A stretch of 64,000 nt of DNA from Betaproteobacteria bacterium (GTDB lineage Bacteria > Pseudomonadota > Gammaproteobacteria > Burkholderiales > Rhodocyclaceae). Positions within the stretch are counted from its first letter, which is position 1, and every line of letters starts with the position of its first letter. The position numbers and the translations under genes were made by a program. Below are positions 41,037 to 50,217 of this stretch, one piece after another. The stretch spans positions 1 through 64,000 of the forward strand of contig WRIU01000006.1 of assembly GCA_009782565.1 (NCBI GenBank), read 5' to 3'. The notes beneath the pieces were generated by a model that was not told where the DNA came from, made no database searches, and was given only the letters and a program-made list of their open reading frames with translations.

Positions 41037-42218
41037 CTATAAAAAATCGCTAATCTGTTTGACATATTGCTCAAGCTTAGCTTGAGCAATGCGGTTCCCT
41101 GCTTCTACCTCGATAGCTAGTTGGGCACGACGTTCAAATGCCTGCCTGAGCATCTGCAATGCGTTTTCTGTATCAAACCTCAAGCAATCAAGTACATAAG
41201 GATATTTCAGAGAGCTGAAAAGCCCATTGAATTTCCGACTATACGCCATTGGTAACACAGGCACACCACTGGAAAAAGCTGCGATGCAGGCATGCATACG
41301 AGCACCTGTAAAAAAATCCAACCCCGAAATAAAGCTTTTTGCTTCAATTGGAGAGGAAAACCGCGGAGCCAAGCGCAGATCTGGGTAACGTTCAACTAAT
41401 TTTTTACTGACTCGTAAATCATCCTCTACTTCTATTGTATCCGAAATCACATGTGAGACGAGGTACACCTCTACGCTAGGCTGGGCAAGAAAAAACTCAC
41501 AAGTAGCATCAATCAAAGCTCGGTAGTCAAGAGCAAGCCCGAATTCATTGCGACCGCTATAGCCCCCATTATAGAGTAAGCCCGACACGTTGACCCCAAT
41601 CCGCGTAGAGTTATTACTTTCATGAGATGGGCGCTCGAAAGGCAATGCAAAAGCAACATCAATTACTTCTTCTGACTTATTGTAACATTTTGTTTTGCTC
41701 AGATATTGCATTGACAAGTGATCACGAGCATAAATACGGTTTGCGGCATACAATCCAATTTTGCCAAGCTGTTTGCCAAAGAAAGAGGCAAAGGGGCCAA
41801 TAGTTTGCGGAGCCATAACCAGTGGTTTACGGTATAAACGCACTAATAGGTTCGCAAGAACCTGCATTGCCAGCCGCTTCTTGCCGTAGATGTCTGAGAA
41901 ACTATCTCCTGCGCCTATATTGAACACAACGCAGCATTGACGCAACAGCGTCATCGCCTCGAAGTGACCTGTCATGAATGCACGCTGAGAAAATCCTGCA
42001 CTATGTGCAACTTCAAACCCTTCGACCAAAAATGATGTTTCTGTGTAAGGTGCGCTAGGGCTAACAATGATGAAACGAACCCGCGCCTTGTTTCGACGCG
42101 CAGCTTCGGTAATGACTTTCATCTGGCTTATGGTCAGGGCTCCCACGCCGAGATTGTCCGACGTAAGAGTATGCCATAATAGTCCTACGGTCAAAGTACG
42201 TTCCAATAGTTCAGTCAC
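41037..42218 (-). CDS. Polysaccharide pyruvyl transferase family protein
   Basis: NLGVGALTISQMKVI, GAGDSFSDIYG, PLVMAPQTIGPF, ARDHLSMQYL, FFTGARMHACIAAFSSGVPVLPMAYSRKFNGLF. Confidence 0.9.
   Translation of the reverse strand: MTELLERTLTVGLLWHTLTSDNLGVGALTISQMKVITEAARRNKARVRFIIVSPSAPYTETSFLVEGFEVAHSAGFSQRAFMTGHFEAMTLLRQCCVVFNIGAGDSFSDIYGKKRLAMQVLANLLVRLYRKPLVMAPQTIGPFASFFGKQLGKIGLYAANRIYARDHLSMQYLSKTKCYNKSEEVIDVAFALPFERPSHESNNSTRIGVNVSGLLYNGGYSGRNEFGLALDYRALIDATCEFFLAQPSVEVYLVSHVISDTIEVEDDLRVSKKLVERYPDLRLAPRFSSPIEAKSFISGLDFFTGARMHACIAAFSSGVPVLPMAYSRKFNGLFSSLKYPYVLDCLRFDTENALQMLRQAFERRAQLAIEVEAGNRIAQAKLEQYVKQISDFL
41066..41090. repeat. 25-bp perfect palindrome, 12-1-12 (attgctcaagct t agcttgagcaat)
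   Basis: Perfect 12-bp inverted repeat with a 1-nt centre at the 3' coding end of the pyruvyltransferase gene. Confidence 0.95.
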
Positions 42219-42273
42219 TTTCTTTCATCTCCACCTTCGATTCGCCCAAACCAATCGGGATTTTTTGAAATAC

Positions 42274-43011
42274 TTAAATGAATGGCAAAGGTCTTCCGTT
42301 TAGCACATAATCAATGTCTCTACTCCTTTCTCCAACCTTTTTCGCTGGAATCCCTGCGTTAATTGTAAAAGGTTCAATATCTTTCGTCACAACAGATCCC
42401 GCCCCGATAACAGCCCCTTCTCCGATTATGCATCCAGGTAAAACTGTGACTCTCGGACCAAGCCATACTCTATCATGAACTACTATTTTCATTACTTTTG
42501 AAAACTTATTATCAAATTTCTGACTCCTATGATTATGCTGCGTTGACCACAACCATACACCATTACCTATATTGACGTTTTCTCCTATCTCTATCATATT
42601 ACGAGCATCTAAAATACAATCATGCCCAACAACAGACCCTTTTCCTACAGTCAGTTTATCCGGCCTTCTTATTTCCACGCCGCCATAAATAATCGCTCCT
42701 TTCATCATTTTCATTCTGAAAACATATTTATAAATAAAATTACGTATAAAGTGAAATGAAATTTTCCCTGTCTGTAATGTCGCATAGTACACAAGCCCAG
42801 ATACATAACGCCCTATTAGTTTCCGCAACCCAGGTTTTGACAAATCAGTAGGGGGGTAAACTTTTTGGAAAGATGTTACCCTGTTATTTATTAAACGAAT
42901 ATATATAAAACTAACAACATAGGCACAAATATTAAACAACGGCTTTAACAGCAAAAGAAATAAACAGGCAGAAATTAAAGCGGTCATGACCTGAACATCC
43001 CCCTTATTCAA
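42274..43011 (-). CDS. Hexapeptide-repeat (LbH) acyltransferase
   Basis: VGHDCILDARNMIEIGENVNIGNGVWLWSTQHNH ... VHDRVWLGPRVTVLPGCIIGEGAVIGAGSVVTKDIEPFTINAGIPAKKVGER. Confidence 0.92.
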   Translation of the reverse strand: MNKGDVQVMTALISACLFLLLLKPLFNICAYVVSFIYIRLINNRVTSFQKVYPPTDLSKPGLRKLIGRYVSGLVYYATLQTGKISFHFIRNFIYKYVFRMKMMKGAIIYGGVEIRRPDKLTVGKGSVVGHDCILDARNMIEIGENVNIGNGVWLWSTQHNHRSQKFDNKFSKVMKIVVHDRVWLGPRVTVLPGCIIGEGAVIGAGSVVTKDIEPFTINAGIPAKKVGERSRDIDYVLNGRPLPFI

Positions 43012-43281
43012 AAGTTTTTATTTTAGCATTATTTGCAGTATTGTCAACTGCGGCATGAGTCTACATTTCTAGATTTTTTACTGCCTCATCAGCGAGATGT
43101 TCATACCACCGAACCTCGAGCATCACCAGCATAGCAATATCATGCAAACGTCTGGCTCTTACCCTATACTGCACGACGCACCTGACCACCTTAATGATCA
43201 TCCGAAAACTATCGGTTTGTTCATTTTGCAGCGCCTTCCCCTTTTACGAGAAAATTGTATCTCTTCAGCTTTTAGGAAGGA

Positions 43282-44346
43282 CTACAGAGCATGACGTGGA
43301 AACAGAAAATTTGACAAATATTTTGTAAACTTATTCTCTATACAATACCACAAAATATAGGCTGATAAAATGGAACAAATAATAGCAGCAAAGGCAGTTA
43401 TTAAAGAAAAAACATCAATTTTACTCATCGAATACACTACTCTATCAAAAAATATAACCACAGGAAGGTGCACGAGATAAAGGGAAAAACTCATATCTCC
43501 CATTACGACCATTAACTTAGGCAGCTTACATCCCTTAAAAGCCATTATAAAGCATAGCAATAAAATCATTGAAGGAATTCCGTACAAAACAGAGCGGTGA
43601 ACGTGAATGTCAAATATGATAAAGCTATGGTAGAGAAACGGTATATAATAAGCTATTAAAAACATAGCCAAAAATGAAATAAATGATGCTATTTTAAGCC
43701 TAGCACTGCCAGCAGAATTGATATTGTATTTTTTGAATATTATATATGCAAACATACCTAACGCAAATTCTAAAATTATTGGATTTGTAACAAAAGTAAA
43801 AATCACATTCTCTGTTTTTATAAACAATCCCAAAAGCACAATAAACGCCAGCGCTCCACTACAGATAAAATGCCGATAATTCTTATTAATCTTTACGCTT
43901 ATAAAGAATAAAACATAGAACATAATTTCAAAATTTAAAGTCCACCCCACTGGTATAATCGGCTGAGTAAGGCCATTTCTTTTATACGGTATAAAGAACA
44001 AAGATTTAAGCAAATATTCCACACTAGCCTCGTTAGAATTTACTAGTTTTGGCGCTATTAAAATAACAAAAAACATGACGAAAGTTATCAACCAATACAA
44101 TGGCAAAATTCGCATAGCCCTCTTTTGTAAAAAACGCCTACTTTCATTTTCTGTAACATACATCATTATGAACCCGCTTATACAAAAAAATATATCTACT
44201 CCGAAGACCCCTACCCCAATAAAAGATATGTGAGCCAGAACCACAACGAATGCGGAAACGCCTCTTAAAGCTTGAACCGTGTCAAGGCGATCCTTACTGA
44301 CTATATTTAAAGAAATCATTGGCGATCCTTTCATTTTGAGCACCAT
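43282..44346 (-). CDS. Acyltransferase 3 (OafA-like) membrane protein
   Basis: LDTVQALRGVSAFVVVLAHISFIGVGVFGVDIFFCISGFIM; polytopic. Confidence 0.93.
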   Translation of the reverse strand: MVLKMKGSPMISLNIVSKDRLDTVQALRGVSAFVVVLAHISFIGVGVFGVDIFFCISGFIMMYVTENESRRFLQKRAMRILPLYWLITFVMFFVILIAPKLVNSNEASVEYLLKSLFFIPYKRNGLTQPIIPVGWTLNFEIMFYVLFFISVKINKNYRHFICSGALAFIVLLGLFIKTENVIFTFVTNPIILEFALGMFAYIIFKKYNINSAGSARLKIASFISFLAMFLIAYYIPFLYHSFIIFDIHVHRSVLYGIPSMILLLCFIMAFKGCKLPKLMVVMGDMSFSLYLVHLPVVIFFDRVVYSMSKIDVFSLITAFAAIICSILSAYILWYCIENKFTKYLSNFLFPRHAL

Positions 44347-44475
44347 CTAAAAATACCGTGATGCACAGCTGCGGTACTAACAGACCTGTTTCCATTCACC
44401 CAGGCGCCTCGAATCTGGCCGCCTGTTAATCTCGACTTCTTCATTTGCTAGAACTCCCTTAATCGGAATACTGTA

Positions 44476-46173
44476 TTAATGCACTGCTTCTGCCATTGTA
44501 CCCTGACTTAAGTTATAAAAACCTCCACTCCCCGTCACAGTCAGCCTAGAGGCACAAACCATATAGTACCTCGTGTCTCCGGGGTTCGTATGCGTCCAAG
44601 TAGTTCCCTTCACTATGCTAAGCCGCATATAAACCCCGTCCGGGCTTGATGCCCCATAAACATAGTATTCCTTAACCGCACTGTCCGCAGAGGCATCCCA
44701 CCGTAACGCGGTCGATCCGCCCGACACCCTGGTTGCTTGCAGATTCGACGCTGGAGGTATCGGGAACATCCGTAAAGTCGGGTCGCCCATCAGGGCTATA
44801 TGAATTTGTTTAGCAAACATTCCGGTCGGCGTGTATAGACCTCCATTGATGCCCTTGTTATTTTGTGTCAGCCGAGTGCTGTAGCCGATGGTTTCTCCCA
44901 ACGCCATGTGGTGAAAAAACCAATTTGGCCGCCCAACCCACGCATTGGCAAGGCCATAATCCGGCATGGCGAGAAACGCGCGCATAAAGTTGTTTTGAAG
45001 ATTCCAGTCCCCAAAATAACTGCCGAAGGTTTGCCAAAAGACGGCTCCATAATTCTGCTCGGAAGCAAGCTGCTTTGTTGTCAACCTACCGCCGACCGCA
45101 GCGCACGAAGTGGCTCCGCCCGCCCCATTGATGTGCCCCCACGTATACGTGTCCCGGGGTAAATGCTGAACCCACGATCCTTTAACGACCCGCGCGTTGT
45201 TTCCCCATAACGTTGGAAACAACCTGAAAGCGTTTGGAAGGGCGGCATTATTGGCACTGTTGCGGCCAAACCCTTCAGAAACAAAAGCGTCCTTCGTCGT
45301 CGTCATCTGACCGATCCTGTACTTGTGATCTTTGTTCAGATACTGGCGCAAAAGCTCTGTCGCACTCTTTTGAAAGGCGGGCATATTGTCAAAATCTACC
45401 CGCCCTACCTGTAATTGCACATCGCCGGGGATTGTTGAAGGAGAGCCGTCCCACGACGCGGCCATACTTCCGTAATACGCGTCCGCCGGCCATGAGCCAA
45501 AGTGATCTCTATGCCCATCCGGCGCGATGTCGCCGGATTTGAAAACGGGGATATGACCCAATAAAAATACCGCTTTGACGGTGGTTGGGTCTGAGTTGTA
45601 ATCTGCTTGTATCAAGGCTCGCGCCGACTGCGGCGTAGCGTCTCTTGACACGTCGTGGCGCAAAACGATCCAGCCGTCGCCGATCAGGTCATTTTTAAGT
45701 GTTTCAAGTTCAGCGCTTAACGCTGCCGCTTGTTCCGCCTCCACCAGCAAAACAACCTTGCCACGGAACTCCACGGGCGGCACTTTTATCCCCGCCCAGA
45801 TGTAACCCACATAGTTCTTGTTTTGAACCTTGTATTCATACGTTTGCCCGACGGCGACGTTCGTATCCTCATAAAAAATCTTGCTGCCGCTCAAAGTCGC
45901 AATCGGCTCTCCCCAGGACGACGCTTCCTTGGCCTTTCGGTAGACGGTATAGCTGTCCAGCGGCGTTGGTTTCCTGATCCATTGCAACCGGATCGTTGGC
46001 GGCGATTCACTTACCTTCGCGCTCAACATCAAAACATATTCACTGGGTCTCTTCTCTTGCTTGGCGTCATTAAAGACGACGGCTTCAACGCTCTGAGGTT
46101 GGTGTGAACAGCCCGCAAGCATTCCGGGCAGAATGAAGCAAATAACTGTATACGCTCGCCGAAAATTGACCAT
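44476..46173 (-). CDS. Putative lipoprotein with a FN3-like region and C25 (gingipain)-like peptidase features
   Basis: Lipobox-like ILPGMLAGC; FN3-like PPTIRLQWIRKPTPLDSYTVYRKAKE; VFLLGHIPV, GHINGAGGATSC, IALMGDPTLRMF. Confidence 0.55.
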   Translation of the reverse strand: MVNFRRAYTVICFILPGMLAGCSHQPQSVEAVVFNDAKQEKRPSEYVLMLSAKVSESPPTIRLQWIRKPTPLDSYTVYRKAKEASSWGEPIATLSGSKIFYEDTNVAVGQTYEYKVQNKNYVGYIWAGIKVPPVEFRGKVVLLVEAEQAAALSAELETLKNDLIGDGWIVLRHDVSRDATPQSARALIQADYNSDPTTVKAVFLLGHIPVFKSGDIAPDGHRDHFGSWPADAYYGSMAASWDGSPSTIPGDVQLQVGRVDFDNMPAFQKSATELLRQYLNKDHKYRIGQMTTTKDAFVSEGFGRNSANNAALPNAFRLFPTLWGNNARVVKGSWVQHLPRDTYTWGHINGAGGATSCAAVGGRLTTKQLASEQNYGAVFWQTFGSYFGDWNLQNNFMRAFLAMPDYGLANAWVGRPNWFFHHMALGETIGYSTRLTQNNKGINGGLYTPTGMFAKQIHIALMGDPTLRMFPIPPASNLQATRVSGGSTALRWDASADSAVKEYYVYGASSPDGVYMRLSIVKGTTWTHTNPGDTRYYMVCASRLTVTGSGGFYNLSQGTMAEAVH

Positions 46174-46225
46174 TTTGAAGAGTTGATACGCGTTTAGATT
46201 CGACCAGTGTATTCAACCTATGGCA

Positions 46226-46645
46226 TCAAAGCGCTTCCGCGCAGAATGTGGCAGGGATGACGATGCGTGTACGGCCAATGCTGCCACGTTGCAGCAATCC
46301 GGCGCGATAGTCGCCGGTTACGAGGTAATCGGCCTTGCTTTCCAACGCCATCGCCAGCAGGAATACGTCGTTCGGATCGACTGCCTCAATACCTTCGGGT
46401 AACGATGGCAAGGTATCCAGTACGATTGAGCGCCACATGTTGTTGACCATTGTGCCGACGCGGCGCGGCTGAAGCACATCCTTAAATTTCGCGTAGCGGC
46501 TTGCGCGGCGCAGTTCATCAATTTGAGTGGTCGAAGTCACCAAATCGAAACGACCCTTTTGCCATGCACGGTAGATGGCATCCGGTAAGCCGTGCGGCGA
46601 GAGCAGGGCACTGAGAAGCACGTTGGTGTCCAGGACGACACGCAT
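46226..46645 (-). CDS. PIN-domain putative toxin (COG1569-like)
   Basis: MRVVLDTNVLLSALLSPHGLPDAIYRAWQKGRFDLVTST...DPNDVFLLAMALESKADYLVTGD. Confidence 0.9.
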   Translation of the reverse strand: MRVVLDTNVLLSALLSPHGLPDAIYRAWQKGRFDLVTSTTQIDELRRASRYAKFKDVLQPRRVGTMVNNMWRSIVLDTLPSLPEGIEAVDPNDVFLLAMALESKADYLVTGDYRAGLLQRGSIGRTRIVIPATFCAEAL

Positions 46646-46884
46646 CAGTACCCACGCGCCCATTGCACGGCTTCGTCTACGATAGCGGTCAAATCCGCCT
46701 CACTCACGTTTGCGTTTGCCGCCTTGGCCTGTTCAACGGCGCGCTCGAAGATATAGGTGCGTACTGCTTCTTCGATGAAACGCGACAGATCGCCCTTTCG
46801 ACCACCACCTTGCGACGCAAGAAACATACGCACAGACTGATCCGTATCCGGCGATACGGCAATGTTCCATCGCACAGTGCTCAT
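46645..46884 (-). CDS. Cognate putative antitoxin (RHH-like)
   Basis: 79-aa ORF directly upstream of and overlapping the PIN gene; RWNIAVSPDTDQSVRMFLASQGGGRKGDLSRFIEEAVRTYIF. Confidence 0.8.
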   Translation of the reverse strand: MSTVRWNIAVSPDTDQSVRMFLASQGGGRKGDLSRFIEEAVRTYIFERAVEQAKAANANVSEADLTAIVDEAVQWARGY

Positions 46885-46912
46885 GATGCCCCCAAACAGC
46901 GCTTATCTACAT

Positions 46913-46928
46913 AGGTGTTTATACACCT
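46913..46928. promoter_or_regulatory. Candidate TA operator palindrome (aggtgt-ttat-acacct)
   Basis: 6-bp inverted repeat with a 4-nt spacer, about 29 bp upstream of the antitoxin start. Confidence 0.5.
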
Positions 46929-47063
46929 TGTCCAGCGCGCTTGCAATGGATCGAAAAACGACTGTTTTGCAGAACGGAAGGCAAACCACCGTTGGCCTTG
47001 GTCAAACTGTTTAAGCTGCTGAATCGTCACCTCGATTTGAAAAAATTATTCTTATATCATATT

Positions 47064-48248
47064 TTAAGATGGATGATAAACCAGTGGCTCCCCAGGCGGC
47101 CACTTTCCCGCTTCGCTCAGTTTCTGATACCAGCGGTGCATCGCCAGATCGTCCGCCGCGTACTCGCCGCGCGCGGACTTCCAGACGAGCGGCGGGGTTC
47201 TTTGCCTCAGCGTATCAATTGCACTCTTGACCGTCGGGGCCACCACCTTCCTGCCCGTTACTTTCTGATAGAAGGCGAGCGCGTCGGCATCGTAGGGCCG
47301 GAAGCGCTCGCCCTTTTCCAGTATTCGCCAGAGCACCGCGCGTCCGAGCGGCGACAGACCCAGGTACTCGGATTCTATTTGCGCCTCGTCGATGGCTTCC
47401 TGCCGCCTCGCGGCCTCCAGTAACCTATCCTCGAAGCAGATGGTCTGATCCTCCACAAGCGGATTCAGGGCTTGGCCGAGACTATCCATGAAGTATTGCG
47501 GACGTTCCCCGAAAAGCTGGAATGCTTCAGCGAGTTTTGCCACATCGACAGGCTTCAGATCGTGCCTTTGCGCTTCGACAAGCGCGGCGGTGTAGTCAAT
47601 GAAGTCCGAGCCGAGTGGCGGCAGGTCTTTTACCGTGGAACCGAAAAAGGCCGCCGCGTGGCTATTGACCAGCCGCATCAGCTTGTCGCGGTCCGAGCCG
47701 GACATCACCAGCATCAATTCGACCTTGCCGGGGCCGTTGAGCTGATCGCGGGCGGATTTCAGCGCCATCATGGCGTTCTCTCCCGCTTCGGTTGTCAGTG
47801 CGTGCTGCGCCTCGTCGATGATGAAGGCGATGGGTTTCTTCGCGGCTTTCAGCAACGCCTTGAGCGCGGTATGCAAGGTCTCGCCATCCTTCTGCCCGAT
47901 CTTGTGCGGATCGAGCCTGATGCCGCCAAAGGTGACGCTCTCCAGTCCGGTCGCCTTGGCGGCTTTGTGCAGCAGGCCGCGTTGCGCTTCAAGCGCATCC
48001 CCGATGGTATTGGCGATGAGCGCGCCGGGTTCGCGGTTTGCGTTCGCCCAAAGATCGACATACAGGACGAGCACGCCTTGCCGCTCCAGTTCGGGTGCAA
48101 GGTCATTTTGCAGGAAGGTCGATTTTCCCGTGCGGCGCGGGCCGGTGAGAAATAGCCCGTTCGGCGCGTCATTGAACAGGACTTTCCCCTGCATCGCGGC
48201 GGCGTACTGGCGAGCCAGATCGGGGCGTGGAAAATGATGATAATTCAT
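47064..48248 (-). CDS. AAA/P-loop ATPase
   Basis: LFLTGPRRTGKSTFLQNDL Walker A; IAFIIDEAQHAL Walker B; the ATG at 48248 (MNYHHFPRPD) is a likely start. Confidence 0.88.
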   Translation of the reverse strand: MNYHHFPRPDLARQYAAAMQGKVLFNDAPNGLFLTGPRRTGKSTFLQNDLAPELERQGVLVLYVDLWANANREPGALIANTIGDALEAQRGLLHKAAKATGLESVTFGGIRLDPHKIGQKDGETLHTALKALLKAAKKPIAFIIDEAQHALTTEAGENAMMALKSARDQLNGPGKVELMLVMSGSDRDKLMRLVNSHAAAFFGSTVKDLPPLGSDFIDYTAALVEAQRHDLKPVDVAKLAEAFQLFGERPQYFMDSLGQALNPLVEDQTICFEDRLLEAARRQEAIDEAQIESEYLGLSPLGRAVLWRILEKGERFRPYDADALAFYQKVTGRKVVAPTVKSAIDTLRQRTPPLVWKSARGEYAADDLAMHRWYQKLSEAGKWPPGEPLVYHPS

Positions 48249-48417
48249 GATGCTCACATTTTAGCCTGTTTTATGGTGAGCATCACTAGTTTTTGTGTTG
48301 TTTTATATAAATTTGGCTGTAAACGCTGCCTGAACGTGGACACAGCCAAATCTGGATACCCGGGAAAATTCGCCTATCGTGATATAATGCTGTCATTTCT
48401 TCATTGGGGTATAACCC

Positions 48418-49272
48418 ATGAGCGATTCAAAGAATACAATCAGATTGTTTGAAGAGCGCCAAGTGCGTGCGGTATGGGATGAGGAAAAGGGAAAGTGGTG
48501 GTTTTCCGTTGTCGATATTATTGCCGTGCTGACTGAACAAAGCAATTACACAACTTCGCGCAAATATTGGGGCGTTTTAAAGGTACGCCTGAAAAAAGAA
48601 GGAAATGAGTTGGCTACAAATTGTAGTCAACTGAAACTGGAAGCCGCTGACGGTAAAAAATACCTGACCGATGTCGCCGATACTGAACAAATTTTGCGCT
48701 TGATCCAGTCAGTTCCCAGCAAAAAAGCCGAGCCCTTCAAGCTATGGCTTGCCAAAGTAGGCAATGAGCGCATTGACGAAACCATTGACCCGGAACTGTC
48801 CATCAACCGCGCCATTCAAAACTACCGACACTTGGGATATAGCGAAAACTGGATCAATCAACGCATCAAATCCATCGAGGTCCGCAAAGCGCTATCAGAC
48901 GAATGGAATAAAAGCGGCGTTCGGCGGGAAGAAGAATATGCCGCATTGACTGACCTGATGAGTAAAACTTGGAGCGGTATGACCACTCATGAATACAAAC
49001 GCTTTAAGGGACTGAAAAAGGAAAACTTACGCGATAATATGACCAACACCGAACTGGTGCTCAATATGCTGGCCGAAGTTGCCGCGACGGATATTTCCCT
49101 TGTGCGGCAGCCTGCGGGATTCAAGGAAAGCGCGTTTGTCGCCGAAGAAGGCGCAAAAGCTGCTAAAGCTGCGCGCGTTCAAATTGAAAAAAGCACGGGA
49201 AAATCCGCCATCAGTCGATCGAATGCAAAGAATCTTGGGTACATTGCGTCGGAGGAGGATAAGGACGCATGA
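48418..49272 (+). CDS. BRO-N-like/antirepressor-type protein
   Basis: WFSVVDIIAVLTEQSNYTTSRKYWGVLKVRL...AADGKKYLTDVADTEQILRLIQSVPSKKAEPFKLWLAKVGNERIDETIDPE. Confidence 0.85.
   Translation: MSDSKNTIRLFEERQVRAVWDEEKGKWWFSVVDIIAVLTEQSNYTTSRKYWGVLKVRLKKEGNELATNCSQLKLEAADGKKYLTDVADTEQILRLIQSVPSKKAEPFKLWLAKVGNERIDETIDPELSINRAIQNYRHLGYSENWINQRIKSIEVRKALSDEWNKSGVRREEEYAALTDLMSKTWSGMTTHEYKRFKGLKKENLRDNMTNTELVLNMLAEVAATDISLVRQPAGFKESAFVAEEGAKAAKAARVQIEKSTGKSAISRSNAKNLGYIASEEDKDA
48608..48632. repeat. 25-bp intragenic palindrome, 12-1-12 (agttggctacaa a ttgtagtcaact)
   Basis: Arms match at 11 of 12 positions; the single mismatch is G:U-compatible in RNA. Confidence 0.92.
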
Positions 49273-49744
49273 ACACACCGGACGATACCACCCAAACCCC
49301 CAACACCGACTGCACAAGATAAATCACGCTCGATACCCCGTGCAGCATCGCAAACCGTCCGCGTTGCGCGCTTTCCATTACGTCCATCGACTCCAATCCA
49401 GCCTTGAGCGCGGCCATTTCCATCTGGAGGATGGAACCTGCCGCCACGCAGACGAGCATCGCTACGACAACCCAGAATAAAGCATTCCGCAATACCGCCC
49501 GCTTCTGCCGCACAGCCATGAAACCGAGCAGGTAGGCTGCCGCGACAAAGCCGATACAGGCAATAGCACTGAACAGCCGCCCGGCGATATGGCCAGCCAG
49601 AATGCGGTCATCGAGTGAAGCAAAGAGCGTGGGCGTGACGATGTAGCCGATTATCCACATGCCGCCAACCCACGCGGTGACGAGCAATCGCGCAACGGCA
49701 GCGGCAAGGCGGGCAGGCAGGCTTTCGCCTTCGGACTCAGACAT
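49211..49744 (-). CDS. DUF4149-like membrane protein downstream of greA
   Basis: Polytopic; [47 protein letters not shown]; start at 49744 preferred because the upstream ORF extension overlaps greA. Confidence 0.8.
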   Translation of the reverse strand: MSESEGESLPARLAAAVARLLVTAWVGGMWIIGYIVTPTLFASLDDRILAGHIAGRLFSAIACIGFVAAAYLLGFMAVRQKRAVLRNALFWVVVAMLVCVAAGSILQMEMAALKAGLESMDVMESAQRGRFAMLHGVSSVIYLVQSVLGVWVVSSGVFMRPYPPPTQCTQDSLHSID

Positions 49745-50213
49745 ACGCCACTTCAATAAGCTCATACTCGCGTATGCCGTTCGGAGCCTGCACTTCGGCG
49801 ATGTCTCCGGCGTACTTTCCAATGAGGGCGCGGGCGACCGGGGAGTTGACGGAAATCTTGCCGATCTTGATGTCCGCTTCGTCGTCGCCGACAATCTGAT
49901 AGCTCACGTTCTGGCCGGAATCCATGTCCTCCAGCGTCACCGTGGCGCCGAACACGCAACGGCCATCGGCATCGAGCAAGGCAGGGTCGATGATCTGGGC
50001 GTTGGCGAGTTTGTTTTCGACTTCGAGAATGCGGCCTTCGATGAAGCCCTGGCGATCTTTGGCCGCGTCGTATTCGGCATTCTCGGAAAGGTCTCCGTGC
50101 GAACGCGCTTCGGCAATGGCGGCAATGACGGCGGGGCGCTCGACGGTTTTCAAACGGTGCAACTCAGCGCGCAGGGCGGCTGCACCCGCGAGGGTCAAAG
50201 GTATCTTGGTCAT
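49737..50213 (-). CDS. greA: Transcription elongation factor GreA
   Basis: [59 protein letters not shown]. Confidence 0.96.
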   Translation of the reverse strand: MTKIPLTLAGAAALRAELHRLKTVERPAVIAAIAEARSHGDLSENAEYDAAKDRQGFIEGRILEVENKLANAQIIDPALLDADGRCVFGATVTLEDMDSGQNVSYQIVGDDEADIKIGKISVNSPVARALIGKYAGDIAEVQAPNGIREYELIEVAYV

Positions 50214-50217
50214 CAGT

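Noticed and set aside
43021-43281. Possible small gene or remnant between the two acyltransferase genes (65-aa ORF)
   Set aside because: No convincing coding features or similarity recognised
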